This document shows positions 9,088 to 18,145 of a DNA stretch of 64,000 nt, piece by piece. The notes below the pieces were generated by a model that saw only the letters and a list, made by a program, of their open reading frames with translations, was not told where the DNA came from and made no database searches. How positions within the stretch are numbered: the stretch's first letter is position 1; each line of letters begins with the position of its first letter. Source of the DNA: Staphylococcus sp. GSSP0090. Its GTDB lineage: Bacteria > Bacillota > Bacilli > Staphylococcales > Staphylococcaceae. Made by a program: the position numbers and the translations under genes. The stretch is taken from assembly GCF_013391405.1 (NCBI RefSeq), contig NZ_JACBFD010000044.1, positions 62,001-126,000 of the forward strand, in the 5' to 3' direction.

Positions 9088-10572
9088 ATGTTTAGTTTCT
9101 TTCAAAGACTGGGTAGATCTCTTATGCTACCGGTTGCGGTTTTACCAGCAGCAGCAATCATAACAGGTATCGGTAATGCATTAGCGGCAATGGGGGTGTT
9201 GCCGACGGTTGCGGCATTCTTTTCTTCTGCAGGTTCCACGATACTTGAACAACTTGGTATCTTATTTGCTATTGGGGTAGCATTAGGTATGGCCAAGAAA
9301 AATGATGGTGCTGTAGCACTTGCAGCAGCTGTAGGCTTCTTCTTAACGACTGTAGTATTAGGTCCTGAAAAATTGGCACCATTATTAGGAGTTAAAGAGA
9401 CGGGGGTAGATGCAGCATTTGAACAAATGGATAATTCAAATGTACTTATTGGACTTATTGTTGGCTTAATTGCAGCGTATACCTATAACAAATTTAGCAA
9501 AACAGAGTTACCAACGGCATTATCGTTCTTTAGTGGTAAGCGTTTGGTACCAATTTTAACGGCATTTTTTAGTATTATTTTGGCTGTTATTATGTTGTTT
9601 GTATGGCCATACATTTTTTCAGCAATCGTTATATTTGGGACATGGATTTTAGACTTAGGCCCTGTAGGGGCATTCTTGTATGGTTTCTTCAATCGTTTGT
9701 TGATTCCTACGGGTTTACATCACGCTTTGAACTCAGTATTTTGGTTTGATTTAGCAGGTATCAATGATATTGCTAAATTCCAAACTGGCGATGGTGCTGT
9801 TCATGGTGTGACTGGACGTTACATGGCTGGATTTTTCCCAGTTATGATGTTTGGTATACCAGCAGCAGCCCTAGCTATGTATCATACAGCAGAATCAAAA
9901 CAGAAAAAACGTGTGTACGGCTTAATGTTTGGTGGCGCAATTTCAGCTTTCTTCGTAGGTGTGACTGAACCAATCGAATTTTCATTCATGTTTGTAGCAC
10001 CTGTGTTATTTGTTATTCATGCATTCTTAACAGGTTTATCTATGTTTATTGCTGCACTGTTTCATTGGACAGCAGGCTTTTCATTTAGTGCAGGATTAAT
10101 TGACTATGTTTTGTCATTAATTAATCCGGTATCCAATCAGCCTTACATGCTGCTTATACAAGGACTTGTCTTCTTTGTGATTTATTATGTTATCTTTAGA
10201 GTTGCAATCAAAGTATTGAAATTAAACACACCTGGTCGTGGAGATAATTTACTTCCTGATCCAACATCAGATGAAGCAACAACAGGTGATGTTAATGAAA
10301 GTGAAACACAATCAAGTTCGACAAATAAATATACACAACCAGCTAAGCAAATATTAGAAGGGCTTGGTGGTAAGTCAAATATTATGTCACTAACGAATTG
10401 CGCAACACGTTTGCGTATGGAATTAAATGATAATAGTTTGGTTGATGAAGCTAAAATTAAAGGTGCAGGTGCTGTTGGTGTTACACAAAGTGGTAAACAT
10501 AATACACAAGTGATCATTGGCACTCAGGTACAGCAAGTTGCAGATGAAATAGAAGAACAAATGGAAAATTAA
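9088..10572 (+). CDS. nagE: PTS N-acetylglucosamine-type permease, EIICB
   Basis: Takes up and phosphorylates an amino sugar, most likely N-acetylglucosamine. The 494-residue protein starts SFFQRLGRSLMLPVAVLPAAA, typical of glucose/GlcNAc EIIC. It has about ten membrane segments and the GVTEPIEFSFMF substrate motif, then an acidic Ser/Thr linker (about 390-415) and an EIIB domain with phosphocysteine Cys438 (TNCATRLRMEL). No EIIA domain is attached, so EIIA-Glc is supplied in trans. I start at ATG 9088; an upstream frame extension (9025) has no good ribosome site. Substrate could be confirmed only by comparison with PtsG/GlcNAc clades. Confidence 0.85.
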   Translation: MFSFFQRLGRSLMLPVAVLPAAAIITGIGNALAAMGVLPTVAAFFSSAGSTILEQLGILFAIGVALGMAKKNDGAVALAAAVGFFLTTVVLGPEKLAPLLGVKETGVDAAFEQMDNSNVLIGLIVGLIAAYTYNKFSKTELPTALSFFSGKRLVPILTAFFSIILAVIMLFVWPYIFSAIVIFGTWILDLGPVGAFLYGFFNRLLIPTGLHHALNSVFWFDLAGINDIAKFQTGDGAVHGVTGRYMAGFFPVMMFGIPAAALAMYHTAESKQKKRVYGLMFGGAISAFFVGVTEPIEFSFMFVAPVLFVIHAFLTGLSMFIAALFHWTAGFSFSAGLIDYVLSLINPVSNQPYMLLIQGLVFFVIYYVIFRVAIKVLKLNTPGRGDNLLPDPTSDEATTGDVNESETQSSSTNKYTQPAKQILEGLGGKSNIMSLTNCATRLRMELNDNSLVDEAKIKGAGAVGVTQSGKHNTQVIIGTQVQQVADEIEEQMEN

Positions 10573-10589
10573 ACACATAGGATTGATTA

Positions 10590-10626
10590 AGTCTGGGACA
10601 CGATTGGTTGTCGCAGGCTTTTTCTC
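10590..10626 (+). terminator. nagE terminator
   Basis: Stem AGTCTG-G-GACA paired with TGTC-G-CAGGCT (one G/G mismatch), followed by TTTTTCTC. It lies 18 bases after the nagE stop. Confidence 0.7.
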
Positions 10627-10790
10627 TTTATTATCATCATTTGAAGCGGTATATGTTATTTATATAGAATTTTTAGTTTTTGTCTTTTTCATTTTTATAT
10701 GATTTAAATTGAAAATACATTGCTCTTTCCATAGTTAGATAGTACGATATACTAGTATCAGAATTTTCTGATTAAAGGAGAGTAGGTATA

Positions 10791-11912
10791 ATGAAGTCAG
10801 TATTATTTGATGTTGATGGTGTTTTTTTAAGTGAAGAAAGATGTTTTGATGTATCTGCCCTTACTGTTTATGAAATCTTGATGAGTGACGCATACATAGG
10901 ATTAGATACAACTGTACAATTTGAAAATTTAAGTGATGCACAAATTTCTGAAATTAGAAATCTAGTATTTGATCATGACGAAATATTAACTAAATTAAAA
11001 TCCCTAGGCTTAAATTCCAACTGGGACATGTTGTTTGTCGTTTTGGCAATTCATTTTATTGAAATTTGTAAGTCGTTACCTTCTGAAGATGTAGCACGAG
11101 TGCTTGATACTAAACACTTTGGACAAGAAACGTTGCAATGGATTGGTGAGAAAATTGAAAATATGTCTTTAGATTTTACATTACCATTATCATTCCTGGA
11201 TGGTGTAACAGCAGGTAAGGAAAATATTTATCAAGATTTAATACATTATGCGAGTGAACAATTAAATACAGCTGAAACAGCTTTATTTGAATTGAAAAGC
11301 CCATTTTGGCTACTTGCACAAGAAGTTTATCAAGAATGGTATTTAGGACATCAACTTTTTAATGAGGTAGAAAAGAAAGAAAATCGTTCTGATTTTAAAC
11401 ATGGTTATATATATGATGAAGTAGTGTTAAGGCCAGTATCTGAAATTAAGCAATTATTAGTGGATTTAAAATCGGCCAATTATCATATTGCGATAGCAAC
11501 TGGCAGGCCACGCACTGAAACATTAGTGCCTTTTGAAGCAATAGGCATAAAGTCTTATTTTGATGAATCACACATTGTAACAGCCAGCGAAGTTTTAACT
11601 GCAGAGGCGCTATATCCAGAATTAAAACCACTAGGTAAACCTAATCCATTTAGCTATTTAGCGACATTGGAAGGGAATCATGAAGATCAATATAAAAACT
11701 ATGCTACCAATCAAGAAAATCGTGTAGTTAAAGACGAAGTATTTGTCGTCGGTGATTCACTAGCAGATTTATTGAGCGCGAAAAAGATAGGTGCCACGTT
11801 TATTGGACCATTGACTGGTTTAAAAGGTAAAGATGCACGCGAAGAATTAGTCGATTATGGTGCGGACTATATTGTCGACCACGTGGGTGAAATCAGAAAT
11901 ATTTTATTGTAA
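10791..11912 (+). CDS. HAD-superfamily hydrolase
   Basis: Predicted Mg-dependent phosphatase of unknown substrate. The 373-residue protein opens with the HAD motif I FDVDGVFLSEE (Asp8/Asp10) and ends with motif II/III elements ATGRPRTET (about 236-244), LGKPNPFSYL and VVGDSLADLLSAKKIGA (about 319-335). The long helical insertion between residues 20 and 210 is a C1-type cap and is larger than in most small HAD phosphatases. It stands alone between two terminators. The motif order is clear. The substrate is not. Confidence 0.8.
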   Translation: MKSVLFDVDGVFLSEERCFDVSALTVYEILMSDAYIGLDTTVQFENLSDAQISEIRNLVFDHDEILTKLKSLGLNSNWDMLFVVLAIHFIEICKSLPSEDVARVLDTKHFGQETLQWIGEKIENMSLDFTLPLSFLDGVTAGKENIYQDLIHYASEQLNTAETALFELKSPFWLLAQEVYQEWYLGHQLFNEVEKKENRSDFKHGYIYDEVVLRPVSEIKQLLVDLKSANYHIAIATGRPRTETLVPFEAIGIKSYFDESHIVTASEVLTAEALYPELKPLGKPNPFSYLATLEGNHEDQYKNYATNQENRVVKDEVFVVGDSLADLLSAKKIGATFIGPLTGLKGKDAREELVDYGADYIVDHVGEIRNILL

Positions 11913-11942
11913 AAATAGCATATTATCATTATATATTAGATA

Positions 11943-11986
11943 AAAAGCAGCTTAACTCTTCACTTTATGAGGAGTAAGCTGCTTTT
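11943..11986. terminator. Bidirectional terminator between HAD gene and serA
   Basis: AAAAGCAGCTTA(A)CTC ... GAG(G)AGTAAGCTGCTTTT forms a long stem with A/T runs on both sides. Both convergent genes end here. Confidence 0.85.
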
Positions 11987-11996
11987 GATAGTTTAT

Positions 11997-13613
11997 TTAG
12001 ATTATATAATTGGCATCCGGTTCTATATCAAGTTCAACACTTCTAATTAAATTGAAACCTTCTATTTCATATAATCCCTCTATAACATCTTGAGTAACTG
12101 GATGATCAATAGATAAGATCATTAATGCGTTACCACCTTGATTAATACGACCAAGGTGCATAGAAGCAATATTAATGCCATATTCACCTAAAATTTGACC
12201 AGTACGGCCAACGATACCCGGTCTATCATTATGATTAATGACAAGTTGATGTCGCTCTGGTTTAAAGTCGACAGGATAGTCATTAATTCTAACAATTCTA
12301 GGTCCATATCCATTTAATACAGTAGCACCAATTTTAATTTGTGTATCCTTGTTTATAAGTGTTAGTTCAATATAGTTGCTAAATCCGCGATGTTTTGCAT
12401 TTTTTTCAATATTATAAGACACGCCTTGTTCATTCAGAAGTACGAGTGCATTAATTAAGTTTACACGTTCTGCTAAATCTTGTTTCAATACACCTGATAC
12501 GAGGGTACGTGTGAGTAAACTTGTGTCATCTAGAGCGATATCGCCTTCATATTTAATATGCAACTCACGGGGCGCTTTTTCAAGCAACTGAATACCAACT
12601 TCACCAGTAAGTTGACTTAATTCAATGTAGGGTTTTAATTCATCATTAATTTCACTATAGGTCATCTTCGGTGCATTAATCGCATTAAATACATTACCAT
12701 TTTCAAATATATCAACTATTTCATTGGCTACGGATACTGCAACTTTTTCTTGTGCTTCGACAGTTGAGGCACCAAGATGAGGTGTTACAATAATTTTTTC
12801 GTGATTTACAAGAGGTGACTCGGTTGCTGGTTCGCTTTCGAACACATCTATAGCTGCACTTTGTATTTGATTTTGATTAAGCGCATCAATCAAAGCTGCT
12901 TCATCAATAATACCACCACGTGCCACGTTAATAATTTGCAAGGTTGGCTTAGCTTTTTCGAAAAATGTTTTACCTACAATACCTTTTGTTTTTGGTGTGA
13001 GTGGTGTGTGAACCGTTACAAAATCTGCTTGCTCTGCGATTTCTTCAACTGTAGCTCGCATGACATTCAATTCTTTAGCTTTATCTTCAGAAAGATAAGG
13101 ATCAAATGCTAATATATGCATACCGAAGCTTTGTGCACGTTTAGCAACACCCAAACCAATTCTACCGGCACCAATGACGCCTAGCGTTTTGTTATAAAGT
13201 TCAGTACCACGGTATGTCTTGCGATCCCACTTGCCATCTTTCAAAGATTGATGTGCTTGCGGGATATTACGTGCCATGGATAAAATCATCGCCATTGAGT
13301 GTTCTGTTGCAGAAATCGTATTGCCATCAGGCGCATTAATAACAATCACGCCATGTTTTGTGGCAGCATCAACATCTATATTATCTACACCAACACCAGC
13401 TCTTGCAATCACTTTTAAATTTGGTGCAGCTTCAATGACTGCTTCAGTTACTTGTGTTTGACTGCGAACAATCAATGCTTGATAATCTGCAATTTCATGA
13501 ATCAATTGTGATTCGTTTAGTTCTGTATCGATAACGACTTCAAAATCATTATGATCGATTAAGCTTTTTAAACCTTCTGGTGAGATTGGATCTGATACTA
13601 AAATTTTATACAT
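11997..13613 (-). CDS. serA: D-3-phosphoglycerate dehydrogenase, long form with ACT domain
   Basis: First step of serine synthesis, 3-phosphoglycerate to 3-phosphohydroxypyruvate with NAD. The 538-residue protein has the D-2-hydroxyacid dehydrogenase core: GVIGAGRIG nucleotide motif (about 145-153), VARGGIIDE (Arg about 231), and the catalytic HLGAST (His about 279). An intervening ASB domain is followed by a C-terminal ACT domain (HNDRPGIVGRTGQILGEY), the likely serine sensor. Its ATG lies inside the 3' end of the upstream aminotransferase gene (8-base overlap), so the two are translationally coupled. Confidence 0.95.
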   Translation of the reverse strand: MYKILVSDPISPEGLKSLIDHNDFEVVIDTELNESQLIHEIADYQALIVRSQTQVTEAVIEAAPNLKVIARAGVGVDNIDVDAATKHGVIVINAPDGNTISATEHSMAMILSMARNIPQAHQSLKDGKWDRKTYRGTELYNKTLGVIGAGRIGLGVAKRAQSFGMHILAFDPYLSEDKAKELNVMRATVEEIAEQADFVTVHTPLTPKTKGIVGKTFFEKAKPTLQIINVARGGIIDEAALIDALNQNQIQSAAIDVFESEPATESPLVNHEKIIVTPHLGASTVEAQEKVAVSVANEIVDIFENGNVFNAINAPKMTYSEINDELKPYIELSQLTGEVGIQLLEKAPRELHIKYEGDIALDDTSLLTRTLVSGVLKQDLAERVNLINALVLLNEQGVSYNIEKNAKHRGFSNYIELTLINKDTQIKIGATVLNGYGPRIVRINDYPVDFKPERHQLVINHNDRPGIVGRTGQILGEYGINIASMHLGRINQGGNALMILSIDHPVTQDVIEGLYEIEGFNLIRSVELDIEPDANYII

Positions 13614-14766
13614 ATGCTTTGATAACCTCCATAAATTGAGTCATGGCTGTGCCAACGTATGACTGATTTCTATATTCTGTTAAGAGTATTTCTAAAGCTG
13701 ATACAACTTGTAAAATATCGAAGGGAGAGATTTGTCCCATATGACCAATACGTAAAATTTCTCCTTTTAAATGACCTTGTCCACCTGCAATCGTGATGGC
13801 AAATCGGTTTTTAAGCTCTGTTTTAATATAATTTAATTCTTCTTTCGAATTCGGTATAAAAGCAGTCACTGTAGGAGAAGCATAAGCTTCATCTACAAGA
13901 AGTTTTAAATCTAAAGCTACTAAAGCTTGTCTTAATGCATCGCGAATAGCGTAATGACGACGAATAACTTGTTCAAAACCTTCTTCATTTACTAATTGTG
14001 CATAAGCATTTACCCCTCTAAATAAAGATACATTTGGTGTGAAGGGTGTTGAATGTTCAGCTTGTGATTTTAAATATTTATTTAAGTCTAAATAGAAACG
14101 CGGTGTAGTGACCTCCGCAAATCTTGCTTTCGCACGATCATTATATGCGACAAATGCTAAACCAGGAGGTAACATGATTGCTTTTTGGCTTCCTGAAATA
14201 AGTACATCAATCTGATCACGTTCTAAATCTACATCGACAGCACCGATACAACTTACACCGTCGACAACATAAAATATTGACGAGTCATAATCTTTTAATG
14301 CATGGCCTAGTTCATTTATAGGGTGTAAGACGGCTGTTGAAGTTTCACAATATTGACTGAAGACAGCTGTGACTTGTCTATTCAAAGATTTTAAGAAATC
14401 TATAAAATCAGGCACATTGACAGCTTTACCCCATTCGACTTCAAAAATATGTACATTTTCATAATAGGATTCGGCAATTTGCTTAAAGCGGTTACCGAAT
14501 GCACCGGAAACAATAATCACAATATCATCTTCTGGGTTAGCTAGGTTTAACATACTTGCTTCAAGTGAACTTGTACCACTTGAAGTTAAAATAATGACGT
14601 CATTTTCGGTGCCAAAGATGGGTTTAAGTGCGCGAAATGCTTCTTCAGCAATTGATTCAAAATCAGTTGATCGATGACCGACCATTGGTAATTGTGTTGC
14701 GTGTAATATTTGTTCTGGTACAGGTGTTGGTCCTGGTGTAAGTAACAAAGGATGATAATATTTCAT
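13606..14766 (-). CDS. Class V aminotransferase coupled to SerA (serine--pyruvate/phosphoserine type)
   Basis: PLP-dependent alanine-glyoxylate/serine-pyruvate family enzyme of 386 residues. Motifs are LLTPGPTPVPEQIL at the N-terminus, VVDGVSCIGAVDVD and the PLP lysine in ISGSQKAIMLPPG (about residues 185-197). Some archaeal members of this family act as phosphoserine aminotransferase. The 8-base overlap with serA suggests that role here, completing serine synthesis without a SerC orthologue. Old annotation calls such proteins soluble hydrogenase small subunit, which is misleading. I start at ATG 14766, seven bases after GGGGGA; a TTG five codons earlier overlaps that site. Confidence 0.85.
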   Translation of the reverse strand: MKYYHPLLLTPGPTPVPEQILHATQLPMVGHRSTDFESIAEEAFRALKPIFGTENDVIILTSSGTSSLEASMLNLANPEDDIVIIVSGAFGNRFKQIAESYYENVHIFEVEWGKAVNVPDFIDFLKSLNRQVTAVFSQYCETSTAVLHPINELGHALKDYDSSIFYVVDGVSCIGAVDVDLERDQIDVLISGSQKAIMLPPGLAFVAYNDRAKARFAEVTTPRFYLDLNKYLKSQAEHSTPFTPNVSLFRGVNAYAQLVNEEGFEQVIRRHYAIRDALRQALVALDLKLLVDEAYASPTVTAFIPNSKEELNYIKTELKNRFAITIAGGQGHLKGEILRIGHMGQISPFDILQVVSALEILLTEYRNQSYVGTAMTQFMEVIKAYV

Positions 14767-14931
14767 GACTAATTCCCCCAATGCTTAAGATTGTACAAGT
14801 TTAGCAAATTTTCTGAAAATAAAAAAGCGTTTAATTAGAAAAAAGGGCGAAATAACATTGATATAAAAATAATGTAAGGGTATTCATTGTTAATTTAATC
14901 ATATTCCGCCACATATAAAATTTTTTTGAAA

Positions 14932-15372
14932 TTATTTTATTTTTGGTACTATTTTTACTTCAACGTTTCCTCTTATTGAATTTGAAATCATACAATTGTT
15001 GTCTGCAACATTTAATAATTTGGGTAGTTTTTTAACTAAATGATCTTTTTGCTCTTGAGCTACTAGAATTTCTGGATAGTGTACAATAGTATCCATGCGA
15101 AACTTTGCATTTTCAAAAATTGCTGTACCAATCGATGATTGCGTTATGTTAATATTTGTGAAACCTGAACGTTCTAAAACAGCTGCCAATGAAATGATAT
15201 AGCAAGATGAAGCAGCAGAAACGAGCAATTCATCTGGGTTGGTACCAGTACCATTACCACCTAAACCAGAGGGGATAGAAATTTGTTCTGTCAAAATATC
15301 TCCTTGCAAATGACCGACTGTGTCACGACCACCATTCCAATTTGTTTGTACTTTAAATTCATGTTGAACCAT
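14932..15372 (-). CDS. OsmC/Ohr-family peroxiredoxin-like protein
   Basis: Thiol-based organic hydroperoxide detoxification. The 146-residue protein has the two family cysteines, Cys57 in SAASSCYIISL and Cys127 in ADNNCMIS, and the conserved GGNGTGTNPDELLVSA segment. I choose ATG 15372, which follows AGGAGGTCAATCGAT. A longer frame reaches 15477 but its added residues are hydrophobic, lack a ribosome site and cover the divergent promoter region. It is divergent from the glycerophosphodiesterase gene with only 75 bases between starts. Confidence 0.85.
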   Translation of the reverse strand: MVQHEFKVQTNWNGGRDTVGHLQGDILTEQISIPSGLGGNGTGTNPDELLVSAASSCYIISLAAVLERSGFTNINITQSSIGTAIFENAKFRMDTIVHYPEILVAQEQKDHLVKKLPKLLNVADNNCMISNSIRGNVEVKIVPKIK

Positions 15373-15447
15373 ATCGATTGACCTCCTGATTAAATGTGAT
15401 AACTTAAGTTTAGTTGAAAATGAAAGATAAAGAAAGTAGGGGAAACG

Positions 15448-16194
15448 TTGGAAAGTAACAAATTTAAAAACCAACAAATTTTATTAGTTGCTCATCGAGG
15501 ATTGTCTACTAAGTATCCTGAAAATACACGTATCGCATTAGAAGCTGCCCTAAATCGTAGTATAGATATGTTGGAAATAGATATACATAGAACATTAGAT
15601 GATCGTATCGTTGTTATTCACGATAACACGATAGACCGTACATCTAATGGTAAAGGAAAAGTGAGTGCATTTACATTACCAACTTTACGTCAATATGATT
15701 TTGGTATAAGTAAGGGCAAGGCGTTTAAAGGTCAAACAATTATGGAATTAGATGATGTTTTAGCAATGGTGAAAGCAGCTACCCAAAAACTATTGATAGA
15801 ACTCAAACAACCGAAACTATATCCAGGAATTGAAATGGAAGTGCTCAATAAATTAGAATCATTTGATATGCCTAAAGAAAAAGTGATTATTCAATCTTTT
15901 GATCAACAAGTGATTCAAAAAATACATAATTTAAAAGTAGGTTATGAGTTAGGTGTGTTAATTAGTAAGAGAAAATATTGGTACAGGGTACCTAATTTCA
16001 AAAAAATTGGAAATTACGCGCAGTATATCAATCCGCAGTTTTCATTAGTAAATGAAGCCTTTTTAAAAAAAGCTAAAAAGCATGGATTAATGGTCATGCC
16101 GTATACTGTAAATGATTATGAAATTGCAAACAGACTTATATCGTTAGGGGTTGATGGACTCATATCAGATAATCCAGAAATATTCATACGTTAA
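15448..16194 (+). CDS. Glycerophosphodiester phosphodiesterase family protein (cytosolic)
   Basis: Hydrolyses glycerophosphodiesters to glycerol-3-phosphate and an alcohol. The 248-residue GDPD barrel shows VAHRGLSTKYPENT (catalytic His and Arg), EIDIHRTLDDRIVVIHDNTIDRT with the metal ligands and second His, and a late LIELKQPK. There is no signal peptide, unlike the secreted GlpQ of staphylococci, so this is the intracellular UgpQ-like paralogue. The likely start is TTG 15448, six bases after GTAGGGGAA. Confidence 0.85.
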   Translation: MESNKFKNQQILLVAHRGLSTKYPENTRIALEAALNRSIDMLEIDIHRTLDDRIVVIHDNTIDRTSNGKGKVSAFTLPTLRQYDFGISKGKAFKGQTIMELDDVLAMVKAATQKLLIELKQPKLYPGIEMEVLNKLESFDMPKEKVIIQSFDQQVIQKIHNLKVGYELGVLISKRKYWYRVPNFKKIGNYAQYINPQFSLVNEAFLKKAKKHGLMVMPYTVNDYEIANRLISLGVDGLISDNPEIFIR

Positions 16195-16350
16195 TATTAA
16201 AATTAACTTAGAATCCTGATATAAAAATGTCAATCTTTATAAGTATTAACTTCTTAAAATACTCAAAAGCGATTAATTGGGATTGCAACGAACATCATGT
16301 GGAGGTCAAAGGCAATTATAGTAATCATATTATTGATTATTAATGTAAAT

Positions 16351-16389
16351 AAAAAAAGCAGTCTAATGAGACATCTCATAAGACTGCTA
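16351..16389 (-). terminator. Hairpin with minus-strand U-run, probable speG terminator
   Basis: AGCAGTCT-A-ATGAGA..TCTCAT-A-AGACTGCT folds almost completely, and the minus strand continues into TTTTTTT. It lies about 215 bases beyond the speG stop, so it probably ends that transcript. Confidence 0.6.
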
Positions 16390-16408
16390 TAGTAACTTCT
16401 ATGACCAT

Positions 16409-16452
16409 ATATTGATAATAGTTGATTATTAGTTATCAACTATTATCAATAT
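16409..16452. repeat. 18-bp perfect inverted repeat, 8-base loop
   Basis: ATATTGATAATAGTTGAT (16409-16426) is perfectly repeated in inverted order at 16435-16452. The stem is AT-rich and neither side has a T-run, so it is not a standard terminator. It lies in the convergent gap between the glycerophosphodiesterase and speG. The rest of 16195-16604 shows nothing further. Confidence 0.7.
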
Positions 16453-16604
16453 GACTATTAAATATATCTACATCAAAATAAGCATCATTAAAAATATAAT
16501 ATAAAACCTTAGTTCAAAATTCTAAAAAGGTGTAAATAAAACATTCACACTATTTCATCATTAAAAATATTGCATTTCATAAATACTTTTAACTTAAATT
16601 ATGA

Positions 16605-17132
16605 TTAGCGGATTTGAGATAAATCATTATCGTGATGATTTATCCAATTCTTTTTTAATAATCCCATTACATAACAATCACTGTATTCACCTCTAGTGTA
16701 AAAGTGTTCTTGTAGCGTACCTTCGACAGTGAAGTTTTGGCTTTTATAAATATGGACTGCTTTTTCATTATTCACATCAACAAACAAATAGATTTTATGT
16801 AAATTTAGCACAAGAAAAGCATAATCTATAGCCATTTTGAAAGCATTTTTAGCAAAGCCTTTACCACTAAATTTTGGATCAATGATGATTTGAATTTCAC
16901 AGTTACTATGTATAAAATTAATCTCTACTAATTCTACGACACCAATTCGAATATCATCGTGTTCAATTATGAAGCGGCGTTCTGATTCATCTAAGATATG
17001 TTTTTTGTATAAAGATTGAAGTTCACTTAACGATTGATAGGGTTCTTCAAACCAATATGACATAATAGAATACTCGTTATTTAAATGATGAACGAAATCT
17101 AAATCTGTTTCTTCTAATGCTCTAATAATCAA
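16605..17132 (-). CDS. speG: Spermidine N1-acetyltransferase
   Basis: Acetylates spermidine/spermine, detoxifying polyamines. The 175-residue GNAT protein is close throughout to SpeG: IRALEETDLDFVHHLNNEY, the hallmark SYWFEEPYQSL, DESERRFII, GVVELVEINFIHSNCEIQII, the acetyl-CoA loop PKFSGKGFAKNAF and AVHIYKSQNFTVEG carrying the catalytic Tyr. S. aureus USA300 gained speG on ACME, whereas most other staphylococci carry it natively. I start at TTG 17132, eight bases after AGAGGAG; a GTG at 17141 overlaps that ribosome site. Codon use and base composition match its neighbours, so there is no sign of recent transfer. Confidence 0.9.
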   Translation of the reverse strand: MIIRALEETDLDFVHHLNNEYSIMSYWFEEPYQSLSELQSLYKKHILDESERRFIIEHDDIRIGVVELVEINFIHSNCEIQIIIDPKFSGKGFAKNAFKMAIDYAFLVLNLHKIYLFVDVNNEKAVHIYKSQNFTVEGTLQEHFYTRGEYSDCYVMGLLKKNWINHHDNDLSQIR

Positions 17133-17233
17133 GATTAACACTCCTCTATACTTATAGCATACGAAATGTTAGAAGGTTTGTAAATTAAGATGAGATATAA
17201 AAAGGGGAGTTATATCAATATATTTAATAAGAT

Positions 17234-17273
17234 AAATAAAAAAACCAAGAAATCCATATAGGACTTCTTGGTT
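17234..17273 (-). terminator. rpsD terminator
   Basis: On the minus strand AACCAAGAAGTCC/GGATTTCTTGGTT (13 bp, one G-U) is followed by TTTTTTT. It lies 14 bases after the rpsD stop. Confidence 0.9.
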
Positions 17274-17286
17274 GAAAAGACAATGT

Positions 17287-17889
17287 TTATCTTGAGTAGT
17301 ACTCAACGATAAGTTGTTCATTGATTTCAGCAGGTAATTCACTACGTTCTGGAACGCGGATATATTTACCTTTTAAGTTATCTGCATCAAATTCTAAATA
17401 GTCTGGTACGAAATTGTTGATTTCAACTGATTCAGCAATGATATCTAATTTTAAAGATTTTTCACGAACTGAAATTTCTTGACCAGGTTTTAAAGTGTAT
17501 GATGGAATATCAACACGTTTGCCATCTACTTCGATGTGACCGTGGTTAACGATTTGACGAGCTTGACGACGTGTACGTGCTAAACCTAATGAATATACAA
17601 CTGCATCTAAACGAGCAGCTAATAATTGCATGAAGTTTTCACCGTGGACACCATGTTGGTTACCAGCGATTTCAAATGTGTTACGGAATTGTCTTTCAGT
17701 CATTCCATATAAGTAACGTAATTTTTGTTTTTCACGTAATTGTAATGCATATTCTGATAATTTTTTACGTTGGTTAGGACCATGTTGACCTGGTGCATAA
17801 GGACGTTTTTCTAATTCCTTACCAGTACCACTTAATGAGATACCTAAACGACGAGATTTTTTCCAGTTTGAACCTCTAAATCGAGCCAT
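17287..17889 (-). CDS. rpsD: 30S ribosomal protein S4
   Basis: Primary 16S rRNA-binding protein that nucleates the small subunit. Exactly 200 residues from ATG 17889, preceded by AAAGGAGGAG. It opens [16 protein letters not shown] and has the S4 RNA-binding domain (about 92-150: [19 protein letters not shown] ... [11 protein letters not shown]). No zinc-type Cys cluster is present near the N-terminus, so this is the C-minus form. A longer frame upstream is the leader RNA. Monocistronic here, away from the alpha operon, as usual in Bacillales. Confidence 0.97.
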   Translation of the reverse strand: MARFRGSNWKKSRRLGISLSGTGKELEKRPYAPGQHGPNQRKKLSEYALQLREKQKLRYLYGMTERQFRNTFEIAGNQHGVHGENFMQLLAARLDAVVYSLGLARTRRQARQIVNHGHIEVDGKRVDIPSYTLKPGQEISVREKSLKLDIIAESVEINNFVPDYLEFDADNLKGKYIRVPERSELPAEINEQLIVEYYSR

Positions 17890-18076
17890 ATTAAGACTCC
17901 TCCTTTTTCTCTTTTGTTTGTTATGAAAAAACAAAAAAGAGTGTTGCATGCTTACTTGGATATATTGTTTTATGTGTCCTCGCCTCATAGCAACGGTTAC
18001 ACGGCACGTCCGCGTTGGGAACAACATAGAGCCAACTAATACGCAACTGCTAGTTTCGTTTATTCACACAAAGTAC
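17890..18076 (-). ncRNA. rpsD 5' leader, probable S4 autoregulatory RNA
   Basis: About 180 transcribed bases separate a strong promoter from the rpsD ribosome site. The leader is unusually G/C-rich for this genome (for example CAACGCGGACGTGCCG and GAGGCGAGGACAC) and has several short complementary segments. In Firmicutes S4 binds such a leader to repress its own synthesis. I did not fold it against the Rfam model. Confidence 0.6.
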
Positions 18077-18104
18077 ATTGTAACATGTTATCGGTTACTG
18101 TCAA
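18077..18104 (-). promoter_or_regulatory. rpsD promoter
   Basis: On the minus strand TTGACA (18099-18104), a 16-base spacer and TACAAT (18077-18082) form a near-consensus sigma-A promoter reading toward rpsD. Confidence 0.75.
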
Positions 18105-18145
18105 TAGCTTTTTTGACTTTGCTCATATTTCAATGATCATCGGCG

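Noticed and set aside
10791-11912. Fusion of two proteins in the long HAD gene
   Set aside because: The large helical section is a cap insertion between HAD motifs I and II, and no second domain motif is seen.
15373-15477. N-terminal extension of the OsmC gene
   Set aside because: It overlaps the divergent GDPD start and lacks a ribosome site. The internal ATG has an AGGAGG and fits family length.
17890-18027. N-terminal extension of rpsD
   Set aside because: S4 is 200 residues and begins MARFRG after a perfect ribosome site. The added residues come from the structured leader.
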